Assembly: GCF_009904055.1 (NCBI RefSeq)
Contig: NZ_WYDP01000005.1
Location: 124,001 to 188,000 of the forward strand
Length of the DNA: 64,000 bases
Direction: 5' to 3'
Source of the DNA: Rubellimicrobium sp. CFH 75288
GTDB taxonomy: Bacteria; Pseudomonadota; Alphaproteobacteria; Rhodobacterales; Rhodobacteraceae
The position numbers were made by a program, and so were the translations under genes. Position 1 is the stretch's first letter. The number at the start of each line of letters is the position of its first letter. Shown here one piece after another: positions 40,653 to 49,859 of this stretch. Below the pieces are notes generated by a model. It worked only from the letters and a program-made list of their open reading frames with translations. It did no database searches and had not been told where the DNA came from.

Positions 40653-41750
40653 ATGACCGACATCCCTCCGTCCACCCTGCGCACGCCCGGCGCCCTCGTG
40701 GCGGCCGGCCTCGTCCCCGAGAGCGGGCGCACCGCGATCGAGGCGGTGGCGGCGCGCTATGCCGTGGCGATCACGCCCGCAATGGCCGACCTGATCGACC
40801 CCGATGCGCCGGACGATCCGGTGGGCCGTCAGTTCGTGCCCGATGCGGCGGAGCTGCGCGCCGCACCCGGCGAGGATGCGGACCCGATCGGGGACGGGAC
40901 CCATGCGCCGGTGCCGGGGATCGTGCACCGCTATCCCGACCGGGTGCTGCTCAAGCCGCTTCACGCCTGCGCCGTCTATTGCCGCTTCTGCTTCCGCCGC
41001 GAGGCGGTGGGGCCGGGGGGCGAGGGTGCGCTGTCCGCGGCGGCGCTGGCGCGGGCGCTCGACTACATCGCCGCCCGTCCCGCCATCTGGGAGGTGGTGG
41101 TGACGGGGGGCGATCCGCTGATCCTCTCGGTCCGGCGGCTGCGCGACCTGACGCGGCGTCTGGGCGCCATCCCCCACGTCCGGGTGATCCGGTTTCACAC
41201 CCGGGTGCCCGTCGTCTCGCCCGAGCGCGTGACGCCCGGTCTGGTCGCCGCGCTGCGGGCGGGCGCGGGCGGACAGGCGGTGTTCGTGGTCCTTCATGCC
41301 AACCATGCGCGCGAGATGACGCTCGCCGCGCGCGCCGCCTGCGGACGGCTGGTGGACGCGGGCATCCCCCTGCTGTCCCAGAGCGTGCTGCTGCGCGGCG
41401 TCAACGACAGCCCGGAGGCGCTGGAGGGGCTGATGCGCGCCCTCGTCGAGGCGCGGGTCAAGCCCTACTACCTCCACCATCCCGACCTGGCGCCGGGGAC
41501 GGGGCATTTCCGCCTGCCGGTGGCCGAGGGACAGGCGCTGGTCGAGACGCTGCGGGGGCGCGTGTCGGGGCTGTGCCAGCCGGCCTATGTGCTGGACATC
41601 CCCGGCGGCCACGGCAAGGCGCCGCTCACTCCCTGCGCGGCGGAGGCGCCCGATGCGGAGGGGCGGCACCGCGTGCGCGACTGGCGCGGAGGGCTCCATC
41701 TCTACCCGCCCGAGGGGGTCCCGCCGCCCCGGGGGCGCGACGCGGGCTGA
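40653..41750 (+). CDS. Lysine 2,3-aminomutase family radical SAM protein (KamA/EpmB-like)
   Basis: A 365-residue radical SAM enzyme with the cluster motif CAVYCRFCF (C-x3-C-x2-C near 109-116) and the SAM-binding VVTGGDPLIL. PLLSQSVLLRGVNDS and KPYYLHHPDLAPGTGHF are aminomutase-family blocks, the latter holding residues around the PLP site; no long C-terminal extension is present, so it resembles the short EpmB form (342 aa) more than clostridial KamA (416 aa). The reaction would be L-lysine to beta-lysine, used for EF-P modification or as a free metabolite. It follows the fructosamine-type locus by 58 bp on the same strand. Confidence 0.85.
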   Translation: MTDIPPSTLRTPGALVAAGLVPESGRTAIEAVAARYAVAITPAMADLIDPDAPDDPVGRQFVPDAAELRAAPGEDADPIGDGTHAPVPGIVHRYPDRVLLKPLHACAVYCRFCFRREAVGPGGEGALSAAALARALDYIAARPAIWEVVVTGGDPLILSVRRLRDLTRRLGAIPHVRVIRFHTRVPVVSPERVTPGLVAALRAGAGGQAVFVVLHANHAREMTLAARAACGRLVDAGIPLLSQSVLLRGVNDSPEALEGLMRALVEARVKPYYLHHPDLAPGTGHFRLPVAEGQALVETLRGRVSGLCQPAYVLDIPGGHGKAPLTPCAAEAPDAEGRHRVRDWRGGLHLYPPEGVPPPRGRDAG

Positions 41751-41759
41751 GCCGCGCGC

Positions 41760-43946
41760 TCAGTGGGTGACGCGAAGCTGCACCTCGCCGCTGCGGCGGG
41801 CGGGCGAGACGGCCACCGCGTCGCCTGCCCGGCGCACGACGAGGTCGAGGGTGCCGCCATCGAGATGGAGGTTGCGCAGGCACAGCCGGTCCAGGAATCC
41901 CGGCAGGACGGGGTTGCGCAGCTCCACCGTCCGCGAGGCCGGATCGAAGCCCAGACCCAGACAGGCCCCGACCAGCGCCACCGGCGTCGCCGCCGCCCAG
42001 GCCTGGGGCGAACAGGCGACGGGATAGAAGGTGGGCCCCTGCCCCCTGAGCCGCGGAAAGCCGCAGAACAGTTCGGGCAGGCGGCGCAGGTCGATATGGA
42101 TGGAGGCGTCGAACAGCGCCTCGAAGATGCGCGCCGCCTCGGCCTTGAGGCCGTAGCGCGCGAGCCCCATCGCGATCAGCGCATTGTCGTGCGGCCAGAC
42201 CGAGCCGTTGTGGTAGGACATCGGATTGTAGCGCGCCTCGCCCGTGGCCACCGTGCGCACGCCCCAGCCCGAGAAGGCGCTGGGGCCCATCAGGGTGCGG
42301 GCGACCGCGGCCGCGCGTTCGGGCCGGGCGATGCCGGTCCAGAGGGCATGGCCCGCATTGGACGCGCGCACCCGGCAGGGGCGCTTCTCGCCGTCGAGCG
42401 CGAGCGCGTAGGTGCCTAGATCGGGGCACCAGAAGGCGTCCTCGAAGGCGTCGCGCAGGGCCGCGGCCCGCCCGCGGAGGCGTGCGGCCTCCTCGGGCTG
42501 TCCGAGGACCTCCGCCAGCCGCGCGGCCGCGCTCCAGGCGCCGAAGGCATAGGCCTGCACCTCGCAGAGCGCGATCGGTCCCTGGGCGAGCCGGCCATCG
42601 GCATGGAAGATGCTGTCGTGGCTGTCCTTCCAGCCCTGGTTGAGCAGCCCGGCCTCCGTCATCCGGCCGTATTCCAGAAAGCCGTCCCCGTCCCGGTCGC
42701 CGTGGTTCTCCATCCAGCCGAGCGCGGCCTGCACGGCCGGCCAGAGCCGTCGCGCAAGGGCGACGTCGCCCGTGCGGTCCAGATGCGCACCCGCCAGCAT
42801 GACGAAGAGGGGGGTGGAATCGACGCTGCCGTAGTAGCGGCGGAACGGCACCTCGCCGGTTTCGGCCATCTCGCCCTGCCGGACCTCGTGCAGGATCTTG
42901 CCCGGCTCGCAATCCTTGGCGGGATCGGTGTCGGTCGCCTGGTTGGCAGCGAGATAGCCCAGCACCCCGCGGGCCAGTTCGGGGTCCATCCACAGCGTCT
43001 GGAAGGCGGCGATCAGGGCGTCCCGCCCGAACACGGTCGAGAACCACGGCACGCCCGCATAGGGATAGGCCCCGTGGGGTGTCTGGGTGGCGAGCATGTA
43101 GATGTCCGAGACCGACCGGCGGATGGCCTCGTTGAAGATCTCGTTGGAGGTCTCCACGGAGGCGGCCCGTGCGGCCGACCGGCGCAGCGCCCGGCGCGCG
43201 GCGCGCAGGGCGCGGCGGAACCCCTCGGGGCCTCCCCGTTCCGGCGGGTGGCCCCCGCCCAGCGTCACGTCGAGCACGATCACGCGCCACTCGCCGGGTC
43301 CGAGCCGGAGGTCGAAGCGGGCGCATTCGCCATCGAGCCGTGCCGGCGCGGGATCGAGGCGCAGATGCGTCGCCCGCTCGCGCCCGTCGAGACCCCGATA
43401 GGTCCAGAGGATGCCGCCCTCGCCCACCCGCGGCGGGTCCAGCCGGCCGCGCTGCGCGCGGATCTCGCCGCGGACCTCGAAGATGTCGGCGAAATCCGCG
43501 GCGGTCTCGATCGCGAGGGTGACGGACACGGCGCGGTCGCCGAAGTTGCGGACCTTGAGCCGCTCGTGCAGGCGGCCGTCCCACAGGAAGATCGTCCGGC
43601 GCACATGGATCGTGTCGCTCGGGATCGTCTCGCCGTCGGGCGTCGAGAGGTCGGGGTTGGCCAGGTCGCAGGTCAGCGCCGCGTTGTCCTCCCGCACGGT
43701 CGAGGACAGGAGGATGGGCGCCTGCCCGCCGAGGACCAGCCGGTGGCGCGACAGATAGCGCGTGTCGCGGAAATACACCCCCTCGGGCGAGCCCGGCCGG
43801 ACGTCGCCCATGGGGTCGAGAACGGCGAAGGCGTCGCCGCTCTTGAGGATGCGCAGCCGCTGCTCGGCCAGGGAGGTGGTGACGGCGACCGCATGAGGGC
43901 CCGGCGCCGCCTGGCCGGAGCCGGTGTCGATCGGCGTGGCATCCAT
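41760..43946 (-). CDS. Amylo-alpha-1,6-glucosidase / glycogen-debranching-like protein
   Basis: A 728-residue protein. Residues about 25-220 match the bacterial glycogen-debranching N-terminal beta domain (GDAFAVLDPMGDVRPGSPEGVYFRDTR, the hallmark), and about 280-680 form an alpha/alpha-6 glycosidase barrel (PYAGVPWFSTVFGRDALIAAFQ, EVQAYAFGAWSAAARL, YHNGSVWPHDNALIA). Acid residues in GRDALI and the W-P-H-D-N segment are candidate catalytic sites. It has no signal peptide, so it acts in the cytoplasm. It sits 12 bp after a glycosyltransferase gene on the same strand, a pairing seen in other alphaproteobacteria without a proven product. Confidence 0.85.
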   Translation of the reverse strand: MDATPIDTGSGQAAPGPHAVAVTTSLAEQRLRILKSGDAFAVLDPMGDVRPGSPEGVYFRDTRYLSRHRLVLGGQAPILLSSTVREDNAALTCDLANPDLSTPDGETIPSDTIHVRRTIFLWDGRLHERLKVRNFGDRAVSVTLAIETAADFADIFEVRGEIRAQRGRLDPPRVGEGGILWTYRGLDGRERATHLRLDPAPARLDGECARFDLRLGPGEWRVIVLDVTLGGGHPPERGGPEGFRRALRAARRALRRSAARAASVETSNEIFNEAIRRSVSDIYMLATQTPHGAYPYAGVPWFSTVFGRDALIAAFQTLWMDPELARGVLGYLAANQATDTDPAKDCEPGKILHEVRQGEMAETGEVPFRRYYGSVDSTPLFVMLAGAHLDRTGDVALARRLWPAVQAALGWMENHGDRDGDGFLEYGRMTEAGLLNQGWKDSHDSIFHADGRLAQGPIALCEVQAYAFGAWSAAARLAEVLGQPEEAARLRGRAAALRDAFEDAFWCPDLGTYALALDGEKRPCRVRASNAGHALWTGIARPERAAAVARTLMGPSAFSGWGVRTVATGEARYNPMSYHNGSVWPHDNALIAMGLARYGLKAEAARIFEALFDASIHIDLRRLPELFCGFPRLRGQGPTFYPVACSPQAWAAATPVALVGACLGLGFDPASRTVELRNPVLPGFLDRLCLRNLHLDGGTLDLVVRRAGDAVAVSPARRSGEVQLRVTH

Positions 43947-43958
43947 CGGGCGCCTCCG

Positions 43959-45047
43959 TCAGTTGAGCGCCGTCACGGTCCGCCCCTGGGCCGGACGCGC
44001 CCGGGGCATCAGCGCGGCGCCGTCGGCAAGCCGGGCATAGAGCCGTTCGTAATCGGCCGCCATGCGGGCCGCGCTGAACCGCTCCTCGAAAGTGGCGCGG
44101 ATGGTCCGCCGGTCGAGCGCGCCGATCCGGCCGACGGCCGCCACGGCCTCGTCGGTGCTCTCCACCACGAGGCCGGTCACGCCGTCGTCGATCACCTCGG
44201 GGACCGAGCCGCGGCGGAAGGCGATCACCGGCGTGCCGCAGGCCATGGCCTCGATCATGACAAGGCCGAACGGTTCGGGCCAGTCGATGGGAAAGAGCAG
44301 CGCCAGCGCGTCGCCGAGGAAGCGGGCCTTCTGCGTCTCGTCGATCTCGCCCAGGAACTCGACCTGCGGATGGCGCGCGATGAGCGGGCGGATGGTCTCC
44401 TCCCAGTAGGTGCGGTCGGCGGCGTCCACCTTGGCCGCAATGCGCAAAGGCAGGCCGCTGCGCGCGGCGATCTCGATGGCGCGGTCGGGCCGCTTTTCGG
44501 GCGAGATGCGGCCGAGAAACGCCAGATAGCCGCCGCGCGCCTGCGGACTGAACGGCAGGAGGGTCTCGGGCAGGCCGTGATGGACGGTGCCCAGCCAATG
44601 GACGGGCGGCATCGGGCGGCGCTGGTCGTCGGAGATGGAGACGAGCGGCGTGCGGCAGAAGTGCCTGTAGAACGGCACCAGATCCGGCAGGTCCAGCCGG
44701 CCGTGCAGCGTCGTCAGGGCCGGGACGTCGAGGCTTCCCAGAAACGGCATCTGGAACAGGTCCACATGGAAGTGGATCACGTCGAAGCGGTGCGCCCGCT
44801 GCCGGACCTGGTCGAGCTGGATCATGTGATAGGGCAGCGCGTCGCGCACCGTCGGGTCGAGGCGCAGCGCGCGCGGGGCGGCCGGAACCAGTTCGGCCGC
44901 CGTGATCGAATCGCCCGAGGCGAACAGGGTGACATCGTGCCCCCGGCGGACCAGCTCCTCCGTCAGATAGGACACGATGCGCTCCGTACCGCCATAGAGA
45001 CGGGGCGGGACGCTTTCGAAAAGGGGGGCAACCTGCGCAATCTTCAT
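43959..45047 (-). CDS. Glycosyltransferase family 4 protein
   Basis: A 362-residue GT-B glycosyltransferase. The N-terminal acceptor domain opens KIAQVAPLFESVPPRLYGGTERIVSYL (glycine-rich loop), and the donor domain has LAFLGRISPEKRPDRAIEIA, then FPIDWPEPFGLVMIEAMACGTPVIAF with the two Glu of the EX7E motif. I start at the ATG at 45047 because GAGGAGGT lies eight bases upstream; longer in-frame starts lack similarity. No membrane segments are visible. It likely builds a glucan or glucoside that the adjacent debranching-like enzyme processes. The donor is probably a nucleotide sugar, unspecified. Confidence 0.88.
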   Translation of the reverse strand: MKIAQVAPLFESVPPRLYGGTERIVSYLTEELVRRGHDVTLFASGDSITAAELVPAAPRALRLDPTVRDALPYHMIQLDQVRQRAHRFDVIHFHVDLFQMPFLGSLDVPALTTLHGRLDLPDLVPFYRHFCRTPLVSISDDQRRPMPPVHWLGTVHHGLPETLLPFSPQARGGYLAFLGRISPEKRPDRAIEIAARSGLPLRIAAKVDAADRTYWEETIRPLIARHPQVEFLGEIDETQKARFLGDALALLFPIDWPEPFGLVMIEAMACGTPVIAFRRGSVPEVIDDGVTGLVVESTDEAVAAVGRIGALDRRTIRATFEERFSAARMAADYERLYARLADGAALMPRARPAQGRTVTALN

Positions 45048-45185
45048 CGTCGAGACCTCCTCGGGCGGGAGCGGTGTCGGGACAAGACCGGGCATCCGCC
45101 AGCCTATGGGCGGCTGCGCGAGCATCCGGACACCTAGGTGCCCGGCAGGTCAAAGCAAGGGCGCCGTGCCGGCCGCGGCCGCAGG

Positions 45186-46367
45186 TCAGGCCACGCGCCG
45201 CCCCGCGCACCAGACCCCGCGCGTCAGGGGATGGCCGCCGCGCTCGGCCACGCGGACGAGGTCGGCCCGCAGGCCCGTCCGCAACGCGCCTCGGTCGGCC
45301 AGACCCGCCGCACGTGCCGGGGCCTCGGTCACGCAGGCGAAGCCGCGCGCCAGATCGCCGTCCCAGATCCGCGCGAGCGCGAAGGCCGACTGGAGCAGCG
45401 CGGCGGGCACGTAATCCGACGACACGATGTCGAGAAGGCCCGCCTCGGCCAGGTCGGCCGCCGCGACGTTGCCCGAATGCGACCCGCCCCGGATCAGGTT
45501 GGGCGCGCCCATCATCACCGCGATGCCCGCCGCGCGGCAGGCTTCGGCCGCTTCGAGCGTGGTGGGAAACTCGGCGATGCGGGCGCCGTGGGCCGCCGAC
45601 AGGGCGACCTGCTCGCGGTCGCTGTCGTCGTGGCTGGCCAGGACCGCGCCGAGACGGCGCGCGGCCTCGACGGCGCCTCTCTCGTGACGCTCGCCCACCC
45701 GGGCGCGAAGCGCCTGCTGGCCGGCCACATGGGCCTGGAACTCCTCCTCCGACAGGCCGTGCTTGCCCATGACGTAGGCACGCAGCTGGCTCATGTCGCG
45801 GAACTGGCGCTGGCCCGGCGTGTGGTCCATCAGGCTGAGCAGGCCCACCCCGTCCTCGGGTCCGAACTCGGCCAGCTCCTCGAGCAGGGTTTCCGAACAC
45901 ACCTCCGCGCGCAGGTGCAGCCGGTGCTCGATGCGCAGCGCGCCCTCGCGCCGGAGCGCCGCGATCTCGGTGGCGACGCCCCGTGCATAGGGCTTCTCGG
46001 CTCCCGAGACATGGACGATGGAGCCCACGCGCAGCGCGTCGAACACGGTGGTGATGCCGCCCCCCGCCAGTTCGGCATCATGCGCGATGATGGCGGGCGC
46101 GTGGGGCCAGTCCACGCGCGGGCGCGGCTCGAGATGGCGCTCGAGGTTGTCGGTGTGCAGCTCCACGAGCCCCGGCGCGAGCAGGTCGCCGCCGCAATCC
46201 GTGGCGCCGGCGGGAACCGCGTCGCCCTCGCCGATCTCGGCGATCCGCCCCCCCGCGATGGCGATCCAGCCGCGCTCCACCCGGTCGGGCAGGACCAGGA
46301 GGGCATTGGCGAGGATCGCCTCGCATGCGATGGGGTCGCGGCCGGTCAGGGGAGCGTCAAGGGTCAT
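45186..46367 (-). CDS. phnM: Ribose 1-methylphosphonate 5-triphosphate diphosphatase PhnM
   Basis: A 393-residue amidohydrolase-fold enzyme that removes pyrophosphate from the alkylphosphonate-ribose triphosphate in the C-P lyase pathway. The metal motif VELHTDNLERH (first-strand His and the second ligand) is near 68-78; FDALRVGS, LRAEVC, LMDHTPGQRQF and ASHDDSD are further conserved blocks with His/Asp ligands. It is separated from the rest of the phn genes by the oppositely oriented DUF1045 gene, and its ATG overlaps that gene's ATG by two bases on the other strand (CATG). It ends 138 bp before the glycosyltransferase gene, with no feature between. Confidence 0.94.
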   Translation of the reverse strand: MTLDAPLTGRDPIACEAILANALLVLPDRVERGWIAIAGGRIAEIGEGDAVPAGATDCGGDLLAPGLVELHTDNLERHLEPRPRVDWPHAPAIIAHDAELAGGGITTVFDALRVGSIVHVSGAEKPYARGVATEIAALRREGALRIEHRLHLRAEVCSETLLEELAEFGPEDGVGLLSLMDHTPGQRQFRDMSQLRAYVMGKHGLSEEEFQAHVAGQQALRARVGERHERGAVEAARRLGAVLASHDDSDREQVALSAAHGARIAEFPTTLEAAEACRAAGIAVMMGAPNLIRGGSHSGNVAAADLAEAGLLDIVSSDYVPAALLQSAFALARIWDGDLARGFACVTEAPARAAGLADRGALRTGLRADLVRVAERGGHPLTRGVWCAGRRVA

Positions 46368-47043
46368 GGGCGAAGCCGTCCGTCATGCGATCTACTGGAT
46401 GCCCGAGGGGCCGCTGGCGCGCTGGGGCGGCCGCTGGCTGGGCTGGGACGCGGTGGAGGGGTGCGCGGTTCCCCAGCCGCCGATCCCCGGCCACGACCGG
46501 GCGCGCCTGACCGCGGCCCCGCGGCGCTACGGCCTCCATGCGACGCTGAAGCCGCCCTTCCGCCTCGCGCCCGGCCGGACCGAGGCGGAGCTGGCCGCCG
46601 CGCTGGCTGCGCTGGCCGCGCGGACGGCGCCGGCGGTCGCTCCGGCCCTGACCGTCGCGCGGCTGGGGGGATTCCTCGCGCTCGTGCCCGAGGGGGACGA
46701 AGCGGCGCTGTCCGGCCTTGCGGCCCTCTGCGTCGAGCAGCTCGACCCCTTCCGCGCGCCGCCCTCCGCGGCGGAGATCGCGCGCCGCCGGGCCGCCGGG
46801 CTCGACGCCGAGGAGGAGGCGAACCTGCAGCGTTGGGGATACCCTTGGGTGATGGACCGCTTCCGCTTTCACGTCACGCTGTCGGGCCCCGTCACCGAGG
46901 CGGAGGCCGACGCGCTGCGGGCGGCGCTTGCGGCGGACCCGCCCCCCCTGCCCCGGCCCTTTGCCGTCGCCGCGCTGGCCCATGCGGTCGAGGGGCCGGA
47001 CGGGCTGTTCCGCCTGCGCCATCGCTACGCCCTCACCGGATAG
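46366..47043 (+). CDS. DUF1045 protein, 2H-phosphoesterase-like, phosphonate-linked
   Basis: A 225-residue protein of the DUF1045 family, regularly found with C-P lyase genes. RHAIYWMPEGPLARWGGRWLG is the family opening. Two HxT motifs, H58-A-T60 (LHATLKPPF) and H169-V-T171 (FHVTLSG), are spaced as in 2H phosphoesterases, which open cyclic 1,2- or 2',3'-phosphates. No PhnP is present in the window, so this protein could open ribosyl 1,2-cyclic phosphate 5-phosphate instead (inference). It runs opposite to all phn neighbours: its start overlaps that of phnM by two bases, and its end overlaps the end of phnN by 19 bp. Confidence 0.82.
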   Translation: MGEAVRHAIYWMPEGPLARWGGRWLGWDAVEGCAVPQPPIPGHDRARLTAAPRRYGLHATLKPPFRLAPGRTEAELAAALAALAARTAPAVAPALTVARLGGFLALVPEGDEAALSGLAALCVEQLDPFRAPPSAAEIARRRAAGLDAEEEANLQRWGYPWVMDRFRFHVTLSGPVTEAEADALRAALAADPPPLPRPFAVAALAHAVEGPDGLFRLRHRYALTG

Positions 47044-47563
47044 AGCGCGTCCATGGCGGCGGCGACCGCCTCCTCGAGCGGGCCGTCGTTGCGGATCGTG
47101 GCCACGGGCCAGTCCCCTTCGGGCAGGGGCGCCTCCGCCCGCGCGAGCCGCGCGGCCACGGCCTCCTCGCCCTCGCGCCCGCGCGCGCCCAGGCGGCGGG
47201 CCAGCACCTCGGGGCTGGCCACGAGGTGGAGGACGTGGAGGCGCGGAAACAGCAGCGCCGCCTCGGGCAGCACGCCGCGCGACAGGTTCGCGATCGCATC
47301 GCGCCCGCGCAGGACGCGCGATTCCACCTCGGCCGGGATACCGTAGCGCAGGCCGTGCGCCTGCCAGTGCAGGCAGAAGGCGCCGTCGCGGCGCATCCGC
47401 TCGAAGGCGGCCTCGGACACGCTGTCGAACCGCTCGCCGGGGCCGGAGGGGCGCGTGATGACGCGGCGGACGCGGTGCAGCCAGGGCGCCCCCCGCGCGA
47501 GCGCGTCGATCAGGCTGTCCTTGCCCACGCCCGACGCGCCGACCACGGCGACAAAGAGCCCGC

Positions 47564-47567
<4 letters not shown>
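47025..47567 (-). CDS. phnN: Ribose 1,5-bisphosphate phosphokinase PhnN
   Basis: A 180-residue guanylate-kinase-like P-loop kinase making PRPP from ribose 1,5-bisphosphate, the last step of the C-P lyase pathway. Walker A is GASGVGKDS (10-18); [27 protein letters not shown] is the substrate lid region. Length is as in E. coli (185 aa). Its ATG overlaps the stop of phnL by ATGA, while the 3' end overlaps the convergent DUF1045 gene. In the operon G-H-I-J-K-L-N it comes last. Confidence 0.93.
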
Positions 47568-48246
<679 letters not shown>

Positions 48247-48250
<4 letters not shown>

Positions 48251-49017
48251 GCCGCCAGCACCGAGGAGACCAGAAGCTGCGTGTAGGGATGGCGTGGGTC
48301 GTCGAGGACGCGATCGGTCAGCCCCTCCTCGACCACGCGGCCGTCCTTCATCACCATGACCCGATGCGCGAGCAGCCGCACCACGGCGAGGTCGTGGGTC
48401 ACGATCACCACCGCCAGCCCGAGGTCGCGCACGAGCCCCCGCAGCAGGTCCAGAAGCCGCGCCTGCACGCTGACATCGAGGCCCCCCGTCGGCTCGTCCA
48501 TCAGCACGAGGCGGGGGCGCGTGACCAGGTTGCGCGCGATCTGGAGGCGCTGCTGCATTCCCCCCGAGAAGGTGGAGGGGCGGTCGTCGATCCGCGCGGG
48601 GTCGATCTCCACCCGCTCGAGCCAGCGCGCCGCCTCCGCGCGGATGGCGCCGTAATGGCGCGCGCCCACGGCCATGAGCCGCTCGCCCACATTGGCACCG
48701 GCGCTGACGTTGAGGCGCAGCCCGTCGCGCGGGTTCTGGCGCACGAAGGCCCAGTCGGTGCGCGCCAGGCGCCGCCGCTCGCCCTCGGGCATGCGGAAGA
48801 CGTCGCGCGGGCCCGCCTCGCGCGTGTCGAACCACGCCTCGCCCCCGTCGGGCGGCAGGAGCCCGGCGAGGCAGTTGAGCAGCGTCGTCTTGCCCGAGCC
48901 CGATTCGCCCACGATCCCCAGCACCTCGCCGGGCCAGAGGTCGAAGCCCACGCCCTCGCAGCCCGTGCGGGCGCCGTAGCGGCGGGTGAGGTTCCGCACC
49001 TCCAGAAGCGGCGTCAC
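48247..49017 (-). CDS. phnK: C-P lyase ABC-type subunit PhnK
   Basis: A 256-residue ABC ATPase that docks on PhnJ. Walker A is GESGSGKTT (near 36-44), the signature [15 protein letters not shown] is near 150 and Walker B is [12 protein letters not shown]. The start is a GTG (GTGACGCCGCTT) overlapping the phnJ stop as GTGA. The family opening [12 protein letters not shown] and the [16 protein letters not shown] loop agree with PhnK. It resembles dipeptide-transport ATPases, but the operon position between phnJ and phnL settles the call. Confidence 0.93.
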
Positions 49018-49859
49018 GATGCACCCCCCGCCCGCCGGGTCTCGCAGAAATCGGTGTCCGAGCAGACGAAGATCCGCCCGCCCCGGTCGTCGGTCAGCAC
49101 CTCGTCGAGATAGCTGTCCGCGGCCCCGCAGAGCGCGCAGATGCCGGCCGCGCGCGCGGGCTCGAACGGGTGGTCCTCGAAGGCGAGGCTTTCGACCCGC
49201 GTGTGGGGCGGCAGCGCGTGGATGCGCGCCTCGCGCCCAGCGCCGAAGAGCAGGATCGCCTCGGAGCAGAGCTTGGGGTTGTCGAACTTGGGGATCGGGG
49301 AGGGGTCCATGACATAGCGCCCCTCGACCAGGACGGGATAGGCATAGGTCGTGGCGATGTGGCCGTGGCGGGCGATGTCCTCGTAGAGCTTGACATGCAT
49401 CAGCCCGTATTCGGCCAGCGCGTGCATCCGCCGCGTCTCGGTCTCGCGCGGCTCGAGAAAGCGCAGGGGTTCGGGGATGGGCACCTGGAAGACGAGGATC
49501 TGCCCTTCGCGCAGCGGCGTCTCGGGGATGCGGTGGCGCGTCTGGATCACCGTCGCCTCGGCCGTGCGGGTGGTGGTCGCAACCCCGGCCGTGCGGGCGA
49601 AGAAGCGGCGGATCGAGACGGCGTTGGTCGTGTCGTCGGCGCCCTGGTCGATCACCTTGAGCACGTCGTCGGGCGTCAGGACCGAGGCCGTCACCTGCAC
49701 GCCGCCCGTGCCCCAGCCATAGGGCATGGGCATCTCGCGGCTGGCGAAGGGCACTTGGAGGCCCGGCACCGCCAGCGCCTTGAGCAGCGCGCGGCGGATC
49801 ATGCGCTTGGTCCCCTCGTCCAGATAGGCAAATCCCCAGGGCAGGCCGTCCGCGCTCAT
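49014..49859 (-). CDS. phnJ: C-P lyase radical SAM subunit PhnJ
   Basis: A 281-residue protein, exactly the length of E. coli PhnJ. It cleaves the carbon-phosphorus bond by radical chemistry. The four key cysteines are at the same numbers as in E. coli: C241, C244, C266 (4Fe-4S cluster) and C272 (thiyl radical), in ICALCG and [22 protein letters not shown]-like [17 protein letters not shown] opens the fold, and [15 protein letters not shown] is the conserved early loop. ATGA and GTGA overlaps link it to phnI and phnK. Confidence 0.96.
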   Translation of the reverse strand: MSADGLPWGFAYLDEGTKRMIRRALLKALAVPGLQVPFASREMPMPYGWGTGGVQVTASVLTPDDVLKVIDQGADDTTNAVSIRRFFARTAGVATTTRTAEATVIQTRHRIPETPLREGQILVFQVPIPEPLRFLEPRETETRRMHALAEYGLMHVKLYEDIARHGHIATTYAYPVLVEGRYVMDPSPIPKFDNPKLCSEAILLFGAGREARIHALPPHTRVESLAFEDHPFEPARAAGICALCGAADSYLDEVLTDDRGGRIFVCSDTDFCETRRAGGAS

